Translations under genes and position numbers: made by a program | Shown: one piece after another, positions 12,124 to 19,715 of the stretch | Layout: every line of letters begins with the position of its first letter | Numbering within the stretch: the first letter of the stretch is position 1 | The notes under the pieces: generated by a model | What the model was told of the DNA's origin: nothing | The model's input: the letters and a program-made list of their open reading frames with translations, nothing else | The model's database searches: none | Assembly (NCBI GenBank): GCA_021463145.1 | Contig: JAJTWZ010000040.1 | Location: 1 to 37,775 of the forward strand | Direction: 5' to 3' | DNA: 37,775 bases | Source: Blastocatellia bacterium | GTDB taxonomy: Bacteria > Acidobacteriota > Blastocatellia > UBA7656 > JADIYM01

Positions 12124-13263
12124 CTATTGGTAATCCTGCCCAACCACTCCGCGCTCGTAGTTGGCGATGAAGTTCGGGTCCCGCCGCCGCAGTTTCTCGT
12201 GATCGATCCTGCCGCTGCGCGTCATCAGCGCGTAGGCGAGCTCGAGGGGTGACTGATTCATTGCGTCGCGCGCGTGTTCGAACCACTCCATGCTGACCTG
12301 GGCGGCTTCCTGCAGCGCTTCGACGATCGGCCGCCGCGCGGATTCGAAGCGGACGAGCGCGTCTTCCACCTTGGCGCCGCCTTCGAAGCTGGTTGCGAGG
12401 GCGATCGCGTCCTCAAGCGCGAGCTTAGTTCCCGAGCCGATCGAAAAATGGGCCGTGTGGAGCGCATCTCCGAGCAGGACGACGTTTTCGTGGCGCCAGC
12501 ACGAGTTCTTAACTAGCAGGAACTGGATCCACTTCGAGTTGTTCGAGAGCAGCGGATGGCCTTCCAGGTCGGCGGCGAAGACGCGCTCGAGTTCCGCGCG
12601 GGCCTGTTCGTCGGATCGAGTGTCGAATCCTCCACGTTGCCACGTCTCGGGATCGCACTCGACTATGAACGTGCTGCAATCGCGGCTGAACTTGTAGGAG
12701 TGTGCGGCGAAAACTCCGGTGTCGCTCTCGCGGAACGTAAGCGTGAGCCCGTGGAAGAGCCGCCTCGTTCCGTACCAGATGTAGCGGTTCGGCCGCGAGT
12801 CGAGCGACGGCTGGAAATGCTCCGCGTACCGGGCCCGTACCAGGCTGTTCACGCCGTCGGCCCCGACGAGCAGGTCGGCGTCAGCAAGCGCGGCCGGATC
12901 GCCGATCTCGACTCCGAAGCGGAGGTCGACGCCGAGCTCGGCGCAGCGTGCCTGGAGAACGTTCAGCAGTCGTATGCGCGCAATGCCGGTGAACCTGTTT
13001 CCACCGATCGAGACCTTCTCTCCTCGGTGAACGACATCGACGTTGTCCCACGTCTGGAAGTTATCGACGATGCCCTGGTGGGTCGCTTCGTCGCTGTCGT
13101 AAAGGTATCCGAGCGTGCGGTCCGAAAAGACGACGCCCCACCCGAAGGTCGCGTCGGGCGCGTTCCGCTCGAACACGACGATCTCGCGAGACGGATCCGC
13201 CTTCTTCATCAGAATTGCGAAGTAGAGTCCCGCTGGCCCACCGCCGACGATGTGGATTTTCAT
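12124..13263 (-). CDS. FAD-dependent aromatic monooxygenase, salicylyl-CoA/anthraniloyl-CoA hydroxylase type
   Basis: The 379-residue flavoprotein has the dinucleotide-binding motif VGGGPAG at residues 6-12, the GADGVNS motif that contacts FAD and NAD(P)H, and the LLGDALHTAHFSIGSG ribityl-binding motif. DATFGWGVVFSD, ARIRLLNVLQ and the whole length correspond to the N-terminal hydroxylase half of bifunctional salicylyl-CoA 5-hydroxylase / 2-aminobenzoyl-CoA monooxygenase. The C-terminal old-yellow-enzyme-like half is absent, and the protein ends naturally. A ring hydroxylation in degradation of an aromatic CoA thioester is therefore likely but not certain, because no CoA ligase or ring-cleavage gene lies nearby. 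The start at 13263 puts the GGGPAG motif at the expected N-terminal position and is ten bases after a TAGAAT element. It is convergent with the phosphorelay genes. Confidence 0.8.
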   Translation of the reverse strand: MKIHIVGGGPAGLYFAILMKKADPSREIVVFERNAPDATFGWGVVFSDRTLGYLYDSDEATHQGIVDNFQTWDNVDVVHRGEKVSIGGNRFTGIARIRLLNVLQARCAELGVDLRFGVEIGDPAALADADLLVGADGVNSLVRARYAEHFQPSLDSRPNRYIWYGTRRLFHGLTLTFRESDTGVFAAHSYKFSRDCSTFIVECDPETWQRGGFDTRSDEQARAELERVFAADLEGHPLLSNNSKWIQFLLVKNSCWRHENVVLLGDALHTAHFSIGSGTKLALEDAIALATSFEGGAKVEDALVRFESARRPIVEALQEAAQVSMEWFEHARDAMNQSPLELAYALMTRSGRIDHEKLRRRDPNFIANYERGVVGQDYQ

Positions 13264-13273
13264 ATATCGGCGG

Positions 13274-13279
13274 ATTCTA
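13274..13279 (-). promoter_or_regulatory. Putative -10 element of the FAD monooxygenase gene
   Basis: TAGAAT on the minus strand ends ten bases before the ATG at 13263. No ribosome binding site lies between them, which fits a leaderless or nearly leaderless mRNA. Confidence 0.45.
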
Positions 13280-13390
13280 GCAGTTCCCCACGCGCCTGCG
13301 GTGCACACCCTCGGACGAAACGAGCAGCGTTTAGGGTCCGCGGGCCATTCTGAAGCGCCGGTGTTTTCTGTCAAGCTGGAAATGCTTCGA

Positions 13391-13789
13391 GTTTGGCCCT
13401 CCGAGAGGCAAACGGGTCCGCGACCGCGGAGCGGTCGATAGAATAGCCGTGGGTCGCGCGCGGCGAGCGCAGCGAGCAAGCGCGCGACCCGCGGAACCGC
13501 CCGCCGTGTCGAACCGACCGCGGAGCGGTCGCATTGTCCGTCCCAATGCGCGCCGGTGGTGACGCAATCGACGTTGTGTCCCGGCAAAGTGGCATCTCTC
13601 TCTTGACCGAAGATCGAGATTCGTACGGTTCGAACTGCGAACCCAATGCGACCGCTCCGCGGTCGGCGCATCTGGGTTCCGGGATCCGCGGGTCGCGCGC
13701 TTGCTCGCTGCGCTCGCCCACGCGCGACCCACGGCTACCATATCGACCGCTCCGCGGTCGCGGACCACCCTGCCTCTCGAGGGCCAAAG
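13391..13789. repeat. Long imperfect inverted repeat, 146-base arms with internal palindromes
   Basis: Arm 13391-13536 is the near reverse complement of arm 13644-13789, with a 107-base spacer; by eye the identity is about 85 percent with small gaps. Each arm has the same internal plan: palindrome GACCGCGGAGCGGTC (13422-13436 and 13516-13530; in the other arm, as GACCGCTCCGCGGTC, 13650-13664 and 13745-13759) on both sides of a hairpin with stem GGGTCGCGCG / CGCGCGACCC (13451-13460 with 13481-13490; 13690-13699 with 13721-13730). The loop carries a GCGAGCGCAGCGAGC stretch. This layout is typical of REP/BIME-like or MITE-like intergenic elements mobilised in trans. No transposase is encoded in the spacer. 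Confidence 0.85.
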
Positions 13790-13818
13790 CTGTAAAGCGC
13801 CGGCGCGAAAGCACCGTA

Positions 13819-13840
13819 GCCCACGGCGCAAGCCGTGGGC
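13819..13840. repeat. Perfect 9-bp hairpin with a GCAA tetraloop
   Basis: GCCCACGGC (13819-13827), loop GCAA (13828-13831), GCCGTGGGC (13832-13840). As plus-strand RNA the loop is a GNRA tetraloop, which stabilises RNA helices. Confidence 0.6.
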
Positions 13841-13980
13841 CTGTGGTGGGAAGGCGTCGAGAGCCCGCAAGGGGCGAAAGAAGAACGCGAATGCGCGACG
13901 GCCGTGGCCCTGTGGTGGGAAGGCGTCGAGAGTCCCGGAGGGGCGAAAGAAGAACGCGAACGCGCGACGGCCGTGGCCCT
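13832..13980. repeat. Tandem direct repeat, period 69 bases, two copies plus a partial third
   Basis: Copy 1 is 13832-13900, copy 2 is 13901-13969, and a third copy begins at 13970 and diverges after 13980. The copies share the segments CTGTGGTGGGAAGGCGTCGA and GGGGCGAAAGAAGAACGCGA and differ at a short variable block (CCCGCAA against TCCCGGA). Confidence 0.8.
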
Positions 13981-14250
13981 CTTTCGCCCCTTGCGGGGCT
14001 TCGATCGATTTCTGCCTGCTGACAAAAAGCTTGCGCCGTGGGGTTCGCGTGCTTTCGCGCCTTTGGTGACCCTGGAAGAAAGCGATGACGACTCGTTCAC
14101 GCGGCATTGCGACTCAAGGAAAACGGAGAGGTTCCGCAACAGGCTGACGAGTTGGGAGGCTCGAGGCGGCAACGACTGGCTGGCCGGCACTACCGGGCGA
14201 ACCCAACCGTACTGCAATCCGGTCACAATGACGGTCCGCCGGGTTCGCCG

Positions 14251-14736
14251 TCAGTTCCCGTTTGCGTCGTAAAGCGCCAGCCTGAACGAAATGCTGCTTC
14301 CGAGCCGCAGCGAATCGTCGCCCGCGAGCATAGTAGGCCGTTCTATCCGCTCGCCGTTCACGTACGTGCCGTTGAGCGACGCGAGGTCGAATACCTCGAC
14401 CCGGCGGTCCGCGTGTACCACCACGACGCAATGCCGTCGCGACACGTGGAGAGTTTCGTCGCCGACGACGACATCGTTGTCGCGCTGACGGCCAATGACG
14501 TTCGGACCGAGATGAAGCGAGAACGAGACCGTCCCGGCGAGCCAGATGTATCCCGTGCTGTCTGCGTGTACGGGCGCTTGCGATACCAGGACGAGAGCTC
14601 CGACCGGCCTCGCAGGGTCGCCGGCCGTGAGCACGGAAGTCCGGAAGCCACAAGAAACCAACGCCTCGTCACGCCGTTCGCGAAAGGCGGCCCGGCGGGG
14701 CAATTCGAGATGGGCGCTGGCATAGCCTCTGTTCAT
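14251..14736 (-). CDS. FHA-domain protein
   Basis: The 161-residue protein has an uncharacterised N-terminal part of about 70 residues and a C-terminal forkhead-associated domain. The FHA core residues are in place: the Gly-Arg of IGRQRDND, the Ser and His of VSRRH, and the Asn of SLNGTYVNG, which bind phosphothreonine. It probably docks to a Ser/Thr-phosphorylated partner, but no Hanks-type kinase gene is in the window. The start at 14736 is preferred; the frame stays open to 14844, but that extension would read through the terminator of the upstream gene. A promoter-like TTGCGG-18-TATCTT precedes the start. It lies downstream of the lipoprotein gene but is separated from it by that strong terminator. 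Confidence 0.78.
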   Translation of the reverse strand: MNRGYASAHLELPRRAAFRERRDEALVSCGFRTSVLTAGDPARPVGALVLVSQAPVHADSTGYIWLAGTVSFSLHLGPNVIGRQRDNDVVVGDETLHVSRRHCVVVVHADRRVEVFDLASLNGTYVNGERIERPTMLAGDDSLRLGSSISFRLALYDANGN

Positions 14737-14752
14737 TCGCGACCTCGAATTC

Positions 14753-14782
14753 AAGATACGCCCGCAGGCCGAAGCGCCGCAA
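14753..14782 (-). promoter_or_regulatory. Putative promoter of the FHA gene
   Basis: On the minus strand TTGCGG (14777-14782) and TATCTT (14753-14758) are separated by 18 bases. They lie between the terminator of the upstream gene and the ATG at 14736. Confidence 0.5.
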
Positions 14783-14793
14783 CGCACAATTGG

Positions 14794-14830
14794 AAAAGGC
14801 GCCGTGGCGGCCTTTCGGGGCCACGGCGCC
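14794..14830 (-). terminator. Rho-independent terminator of the lipoprotein gene
   Basis: Read on the minus strand, GGCGCCGTGGC (14820-14830) pairs perfectly with GCCACGGCGCC (14798-14808) over 11 bp, followed directly by TTTT (14794-14797). It starts about 40 bases after the stop of the lipoprotein gene. Confidence 0.85.
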
Positions 14831-14871
14831 TTTGCTGCGAGCATCCGGCCAGCGCCGGATCCAGACGATGA

Positions 14872-15993
14872 CTACTTCGAGTCGCCGCCCGAGTCGTCTC
14901 CCGAACCGCCCGGCATCGAACCACCCGGCATCGAGCCGCCCGGCATCGAACCGCCCGGCTCGCCACCACCCGGCATGCCGCCCATGTTCGAGAAGGACTT
15001 CGCGATCTCTTCGATCGTGGACGTCGGAACGTTGACCGCAAGCTTCACGTCAGCGCCGTTGAGCGAGAGAACGATCGAGTTGAGCACCGAATCGACGCCC
15101 TTCATCTGCTCGCTTCCGCCCAGAAACGTCTTGGCCTGGTCGAGCAGCTTAGTGAGGTCCTCGTGGATCGGCTTCGCTTCGGCTTCGCTGCCCGTGCGGG
15201 CGATGAGCTCGATGCCGAGGCCGGAGGTCACATCGAGAGATCCGAACAGTACCTTCGTGGCGGCCATGTGCTTGGCAAGGTCTTCGGACTCGCCAGCCAT
15301 CTGCTCCTTCGGGAACTTCATCGCGAAGCGGAGCGCGCCGGTCTCCTTCGTGCTCTTGAACGCCGCCATCAAGTCGGCATCCTTCGCGGCAGTGTCGCCC
15401 TTGCCCATCTTGGCGTCGATCGCCTTCTTGACCATGCCGACCGGAGAGCCCATCAGAAGCGTAGTCGAGTCGAGGACCACGACGCCGACGTCCTCGTTGT
15501 CCTTCTTGTTGATGATGATCGTCTGACCCTCGTACTGCTCGGTCGGACGGTCAGCCTTTGTCTTTTCGTCCTTCTTGAGCGCTTCGGTCAGTTTCGCGGA
15601 ATCCCAGGAGCCGGTCATCACGCCCGCGAACTGGGGCTTCTCGCTGCCTTTAGGAATCATCAGCGAGACGGCCAGGAGCTCGATTTTCTTAGGATCGATG
15701 CTGGATTTCTCCTGAACCTCGGTGAGTCCCTTCTCGAACTCGGCCTTTTCCTTCGGCGAGTTTGCGAGGATCTGCGGCGCGGTCTTGTTTATGAGGGTTC
15801 CCGCATCGATCGTCATCAGGACATCCCCGGCAGGGAGGAGGGCAAAGGCGTCGCCGCTTGCGAACGCCGCAGGCGAGAGGGCCGCCGACGCATTCTTGCC
15901 CGAACCGGAAAGGCCGGTTCCGGCTCCAAGGCCGCAGCCGGCAAACAACGAAGCCACGACGCACGCGGCGAAGACACCAGTCAGCTTACGCAT
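14872..15993 (-). CDS. Secreted lipoprotein of unknown function with PGGSM repeat tail
   Basis: The 373-residue protein has a type II signal peptide ending in the lipobox LFAGC, so it should be acylated on Cys20. The body (about 50-330) alternates charged helices and short hydrophobic strands and contains DVLMTIDAGTL and VVVLDSTTLLMGSP. Its arrangement recalls uncharacterised acidobacterial lipoproteins; I recognise no enzyme motif. The C-terminus is low complexity: Met/Gly-rich, then four PGGSM-like repeats and an acidic tail. The start at 15993 has a good ribosome site (AAGGTGGA, about ten bases upstream). It is a single-gene unit with its own strong terminator, divergent from comEC. Lys-rich composition in the middle sets it apart from its Arg-rich neighbours. 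Confidence 0.75.
   Translation of the reverse strand: MRKLTGVFAACVVASLFAGCGLGAGTGLSGSGKNASAALSPAAFASGDAFALLPAGDVLMTIDAGTLINKTAPQILANSPKEKAEFEKGLTEVQEKSSIDPKKIELLAVSLMIPKGSEKPQFAGVMTGSWDSAKLTEALKKDEKTKADRPTEQYEGQTIIINKKDNEDVGVVVLDSTTLLMGSPVGMVKKAIDAKMGKGDTAAKDADLMAAFKSTKETGALRFAMKFPKEQMAGESEDLAKHMAATKVLFGSLDVTSGLGIELIARTGSEAEAKPIHEDLTKLLDQAKTFLGGSEQMKGVDSVLNSIVLSLNGADVKLAVNVPTSTIEEIAKSFSNMGGMPGGGEPGGSMPGGSMPGGSMPGGSGDDSGGDSK
14912..14956. repeat. Three 15-base tandem units coding the PGGSM repeats
   Basis: Units 14912-14926, 14927-14941 and 14942-14956 are variants of GGCATCGAACCGCCC, with partial units on both sides. In-frame slippage would change the number of repeats without a frameshift. 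Confidence 0.75.
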
Positions 15994-16116
15994 TGTGAAA
16001 ATTCCACCTTTTTCGGAACGATCTGTTCACGCGGTCGCGTGAATCGGAAGCCGACGACGCTGAAAGGACCGCATTGGCGGACCAATCAGCCTGAACGGCT
16101 CCAAAGCGAAACAAGC

Positions 16117-16144
16117 AGCATACCAATTTGTGCGGATGCGGCAA
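16117..16144 (-). promoter_or_regulatory. Putative promoter of the lipoprotein gene
   Basis: On the minus strand TTGCCG (16139-16144) and TATGCT (16117-16122) are 16 bases apart. They would give a leader of about 115 bases before the ATG at 15993. Confidence 0.35.
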
Positions 16145-16256
16145 GCACATTCGTGCGGTGCGGGCCGTGTCCGCTTTACGTCAGGTCCGGGTCAACTGTT
16201 CGGTTTGGAATTGGCGACGCAACCTTGGTGTGGGTCGACTCGATCATGGGGCCGAC

Positions 16257-16262
16257 TACAAT
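16257..16262 (+). promoter_or_regulatory. Putative -10 element of comEC
   Basis: TACAAT lies 40 bases before the ATG at 16303 and overlaps an upstream candidate start (ATG 16261), which favours the start at 16303. Confidence 0.35.
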
Positions 16263-16302
16263 GGCCACTGATCGCGATTTTCAATACGACCTCCGATGCG
16301 AG

Positions 16303-19047
16303 ATGCAACCCCTGCTGTTGCCAGTATGCTCGCTTGCCGCGGGAATGTTTCTCGCGGGATACGCGGACATCCCGGCAACCCAGGCGGCAGGCGGCGCCAC
16401 TGCCGCCGCTCTCCTTGCTATCTGCGCGCGCAAACTCGGCCCTCGAGGCGCCGCGTTCGCCGCGATGCTCGTGGCGGTGCTGCTCGGAGGCGCCTGGCGT
16501 TACGGTTCGGCGCGTGACGGCGCGGCGGCCAGGCCGATTCGCGCGCTCGTCGATACGGGTCGCATCGCGGCCGGCGACGCCATGCTGGTCGTGGGTGAGG
16601 CGGAGGATCTGCCCGACGTGCTTCCCACGGGTCTGCGAGTGCGCCTCGGCGTCAAGCGTTTGCGGCTCGCCGATGGCTCCGATCTGGCAATCTCCGGCCG
16701 CGCTTCGGTCAGCATTCGCTGCAGCGATCAGGACAGGACCGCCACGGGCGCGCTTCTCCGCATCGAGCGGGGGACTCCTTTGCGGATCGACGCCGAGGCT
16801 GTAGATGACCTGGCGTATCGCAATCCGGGGCTCGAAACACAGCGAGGGCGACTGCGACGACGCGGGCTCGACCTTTCGCTTCGCGCTGCAGGACCCGATC
16901 GGATCGAGGTGACCGGGCCGCCCGCCGGGTGTCCGGTCCTCCGATGGCTCTCGGGGGTGCGAAGCTGGGGAATCGCGGAGATCGACCGTGCATTCTCCGT
17001 GCGGTCCGCGGGAGTGATGCGCGCCCTGCTGCTCGGCGACGAGTCGCACCTGGACGAGGCGACGGTCGAAGACTACCGGAATTCAGGCTCCTATCACGTG
17101 CTCGTGATCTCCGGGGCGCACATCGCGCTGGTTGCCGGTCTGTGCCTGTGGATATCCGGTTTCGTCACCCGATCGCCATTGGTGCGACTTGTTGCCGGCG
17201 CACTGCCTGCCTGGCTGTACGTCCTGATTCTTGGGGGGCCCGCGCCGGTCGTGCGGGCGGCGATTGGAGTGACGGTCGCTCTGCTTGCTCCGCTTGCCGG
17301 ACGCCGCGCTCCGCCGCCGAATACGCTCGCGGTTGCTGCCGGAGTGGTCCTGCTTGCCGATCCGGCGGCGATCCGGGATCCGAGTTTCCAGCTAACTTTC
17401 GCGGCAGTCGCAGCGATCGTGTGCATAGCGGCGCCGATCGCGGCGCGGCTCGCCGACATCGGCCGGTGGCGTCCCCATCGCGCGACGCCGCTTCCACCCG
17501 TCTGTGGAACGGCGACCCGGGCGCTTGCCGAAATTCTCTTCTGGGACGAGCCGGGTTTTCAGGCCGGCCGGCTCGCTCGAGCGGTCCGGTTCGGCGTGCC
17601 GAAGACTCGCGTGGCGCGTTGGCTGAGCCGGTTCCGCCTGCAGGGGACGGTGCGCAGAACGGTGCTCGGCCTTGCGATGGCCGCAATCGTCCAGGTAAGC
17701 CTCGCCCCATTCTCGGTTGCGTACTTCGGGCGGGTGACGCTCGCCGGAATTCCCTGGGCGCTTGCGGTCGAGGGACTGCTTGCCGTCGCGCTCGTTTCCG
17801 GCGTGGGGTTCCTCGCCGTCCGTGCCGTGGCGCCGGCGGCCGCGACACCGTTTGCCTGGATCGTGGAACGGCTGGTCGATCTGTCCGGCGCCGCCGCCGC
17901 CGCTGCGCCAGCAGGTTGGCCCGTCGCGGCGCCGGCCGGCTGGAGGGCGTGGCTGCCGATGCTTGCGCCTTTCGGCGCGGCGCTGGTCGCCGCCGCAGTC
18001 GCGCGCTGGCGTCCGGTGCCACGGGCTCTTCTCGACCTCGCGGCCCCCGGTACGCCACCGGTTGTCTGGAAGATCGGAGGCGCTCTGGGGCTCGCGATGC
18101 TCGTCTCGCTCGGCGCTCCATCGGGCCGGCGCCCCGCGGACGGGCGCCTCTATGTGCAGTTTCTCGATGTGGGTCAGGGGGATGCCGCCTTCGTTCGGTT
18201 TCCCGACGGAACGACGATGCTCGTGGATGCCGGGGGACGGCCGAGAATCGGTGCACCGCTCGGTTTCGTCGACGGCTCCGCGATCTTCGCCGAGCAGTTC
18301 GACGTTGGCGACCGCGTTGTCACCGCGTCGCTTCTGGCGCAGGGAATATCCGAGGTCGACTGGCTGATCGCGACGCACGGAGATGTCGACCACGTCGGGG
18401 GATTCGACGCGGTAATGCGCCGAATGTCGGCGGATCGCGTGATTGTCGGCGCCGGAGCCGACGGCAACGAGCGCGCGTTCATTCGATCTTCCGAAGCTCG
18501 GGGAAGCCGGATCTTGACGCTTGCCGCGGGTGACGCGATCGAAGTAGGGGGGACCCGGCTCGAGGTGCTCTGGCCGTTACCGGATGCGCCGCAGGGCAAT
18601 GACGGATCGCTCGTCTTCCGTCTGGTCTACGGGCGTCGCGCGATGCTCTTCACTGGCGACATCGAGACACCCGGGGAAGCCGCGCTCCTGGCGCTGGCCG
18701 CGCGAAACGGATGGGATGTTCGTGCGGACGTCCTGAAAGTGGCGCATCACGGCAGCCGTGGTTCGTCGTCGCCTCAGTTTCTCACGGCGGCCGGTGCGCG
18801 ATGGGCGGTCGTTTCGGCGCCGCGAGTATCGCCGTACGGTCATCCACACGCGGAGTCGCTCGAGAGGCTTCGAAACACCGGGTCGGTGGTACTGCAGACC
18901 GGCATCGAAGGCGCGGTGACCTTCGTGACCGACGGCGACCGGATCGAATTTCTAAGAATTTCGGACTTCGGTACGCAACTTTGTCCGCCGGATTTCGACC
19001 ATGGGGCGCGGCAAGACCGCACAAACATACCGGGAGGCCAACCATGA
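16303..19047 (+). CDS. comEC: ComEC/Rec2-family DNA uptake channel
   Basis: The 914-residue protein is an inner-membrane channel for single-stranded DNA in natural transformation. Order: N-terminal hydrophobic spans and a small soluble DUF4131-type domain; the competence domain beginning about residue 238 with LLGDESHLDEATVEDYRNSG and VISGAHIALVAG; several further spans; then a C-terminal metallo-beta-lactamase-like domain from about residue 616. That domain has FLDVGQGDA, the metal-site motif THGDVDHVGG (about 690) and AHHGSRGSS (about 812), so all three parts of the canonical family are present. Start: ATG 16303 follows the TACAAT element; ATG 16261 and 16246 are alternatives. Its stop overlaps the next start in ATGA, so the two are translationally coupled. 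No comEA or type IV pilus genes are in the window. Confidence 0.9.
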   Translation: MQPLLLPVCSLAAGMFLAGYADIPATQAAGGATAAALLAICARKLGPRGAAFAAMLVAVLLGGAWRYGSARDGAAARPIRALVDTGRIAAGDAMLVVGEAEDLPDVLPTGLRVRLGVKRLRLADGSDLAISGRASVSIRCSDQDRTATGALLRIERGTPLRIDAEAVDDLAYRNPGLETQRGRLRRRGLDLSLRAAGPDRIEVTGPPAGCPVLRWLSGVRSWGIAEIDRAFSVRSAGVMRALLLGDESHLDEATVEDYRNSGSYHVLVISGAHIALVAGLCLWISGFVTRSPLVRLVAGALPAWLYVLILGGPAPVVRAAIGVTVALLAPLAGRRAPPPNTLAVAAGVVLLADPAAIRDPSFQLTFAAVAAIVCIAAPIAARLADIGRWRPHRATPLPPVCGTATRALAEILFWDEPGFQAGRLARAVRFGVPKTRVARWLSRFRLQGTVRRTVLGLAMAAIVQVSLAPFSVAYFGRVTLAGIPWALAVEGLLAVALVSGVGFLAVRAVAPAAATPFAWIVERLVDLSGAAAAAAPAGWPVAAPAGWRAWLPMLAPFGAALVAAAVARWRPVPRALLDLAAPGTPPVVWKIGGALGLAMLVSLGAPSGRRPADGRLYVQFLDVGQGDAAFVRFPDGTTMLVDAGGRPRIGAPLGFVDGSAIFAEQFDVGDRVVTASLLAQGISEVDWLIATHGDVDHVGGFDAVMRRMSADRVIVGAGADGNERAFIRSSEARGSRILTLAAGDAIEVGGTRLEVLWPLPDAPQGNDGSLVFRLVYGRRAMLFTGDIETPGEAALLALAARNGWDVRADVLKVAHHGSRGSSSPQFLTAAGARWAVVSAPRVSPYGHPHAESLERLRNTGSVVLQTGIEGAVTFVTDGDRIEFLRISDFGTQLCPPDFDHGARQDRTNIPGGQP

Positions 19048-19682
19048 GCATGATCCAAAGCCTTATGTCGAAGGAAGACGATGCATTCGAATCCGAGGAC
19101 GACCTGCGCCGAGTGTACGGCGACGAGGCAGTATTCTCGCGTGTCGGGATCTTCACACTCGTCCACCTCGACAACCCTTCGCCGGAAACGATCGCGATTC
19201 GCATAAAGGAGTTCGATCCGGGCGAGTTCTTCTTCGACGACTGTCCACTCTGTGAGGCGTCACGTAACCACGGCGGACACATCGTGTACTCGGGATCGCC
19301 GGAGGACCTCGACGTGGACGACGACGAGCCCTTCTCGTCTGCATTCGCGGCCACGCCACTCAAACAACCGGCGGTAGAGCTGCTCGGAGCGCTCGAGTTG
19401 CTCGACATCGCCGCGGACGAACTGGTTTGCGAGCTCGAGCCCGTCGCGGCGTCCGGCCTTTTGAAGCGTACGATCGAAGATGTCGGGTTCCTTCACGACC
19501 GCTTCGTCGAATCGATGTGGGCAGAGGAGACGACCGACAGGCTGGAGGTATTCGAACGGCAGCTCTCTCGCGCCCTGACGACGCTCGACGTGATCCTGCG
19601 GGAGCACGCGGACCTGTCGCCGGCCGTAAGCCGGGTCGAAGTATCGCTCGTGAAGATCGCGGAGATCTGGCGGGGGCTATAG
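19044..19682 (+). CDS. Uncharacterised acidic protein coupled to comEC
   Basis: The 212-residue soluble protein is very acidic and matches nothing I recognise. The N-terminal half holds a DDCPLCEASRNHGGH segment near residues 67-82: a CxxC pair with a nearby His, which could bind a metal, although only two Cys lie in this motif. The C-terminal half (about 110-212) is predicted as amphipathic helices (LLGALELLDIAADELVCELE, then LEVFERQLSRALTTLDVILR). The ATG overlaps the comEC stop by four bases (ATGA) and has GGGAGG at 19032-19037, so its synthesis should be tied to ComEC. A role with DNA uptake is possible from position alone. Confidence 0.72.
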   Translation: MSMIQSLMSKEDDAFESEDDLRRVYGDEAVFSRVGIFTLVHLDNPSPETIAIRIKEFDPGEFFFDDCPLCEASRNHGGHIVYSGSPEDLDVDDDEPFSSAFAATPLKQPAVELLGALELLDIAADELVCELEPVAASGLLKRTIEDVGFLHDRFVESMWAEETTDRLEVFERQLSRALTTLDVILREHADLSPAVSRVEVSLVKIAEIWRGL

Positions 19683-19715
19683 GGTGCGTAGCGGATCTCG
19701 TTCCTGGTCATTTAC

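Larger units (their letters stand above)
13802..14061. repeat. Second nested inverted-repeat element
   Basis: The outer arms 13802-13833 and 14029-14061 are close reverse complements (GGCGCGAAAGCACC ... against ... GTGCTTTCGCGCC). An inner pair, 13862-13880 (AGCCCGCAAGGGGCGAAAG) and 13981-14000, is complementary apart from one extra base. The element encloses the 69-base tandem repeats. It has no sequence in common with the neighbouring 13391-13789 repeat beyond general GC richness. Confidence 0.75.
13264..14250. other. Gene-free region of about 1 kb filled with repeats
   Basis: No believable gene lies here: the open frames are Arg/Ser-rich readings of repeated sequence on both strands. The stretch holds two separate inverted-repeat systems and a tandem repeat, listed individually. 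It separates two minus-strand genes. From 14062 to 14250 I see only unique sequence, ending in a weak hairpin (TGACGG 14229-14234 and CCGTCA 14248-14253) that covers the stop of the FHA gene. Confidence 0.75.
15994..16302. other. Divergent intergenic region between the lipoprotein gene and comEC
   Basis: This 309-base stretch has no gene of its own. It carries the lipoprotein ribosome site (about 16004-16011), a candidate minus-strand promoter at 16117-16144 and a TACAAT element at 16257-16262 for comEC. The comEC frame is open through it, but the composition there does not look coding. Confidence 0.6.

Noticed and set aside
13534-14069. Several open frames over the repeat island
   Set aside because: Their products are translations of palindromic and tandem repeats, present on both strands, with no start signals.
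13264-14250. CRISPR array or tRNA cluster in the repeat region
   Set aside because: The 69-base units are directly adjacent without spacers, and no cloverleaf with a T-loop motif could be drawn.
14737-14844. Longer FHA protein starting at 14844
   Set aside because: The extra codons would read through a perfect 11-bp terminator hairpin.
15163-16302. N-terminal extension of ComEC by about 380 codons
   Set aside because: It would run antisense through the lipoprotein gene and its promoter region; ComEC homology and the TACAAT element support a start near 16303.
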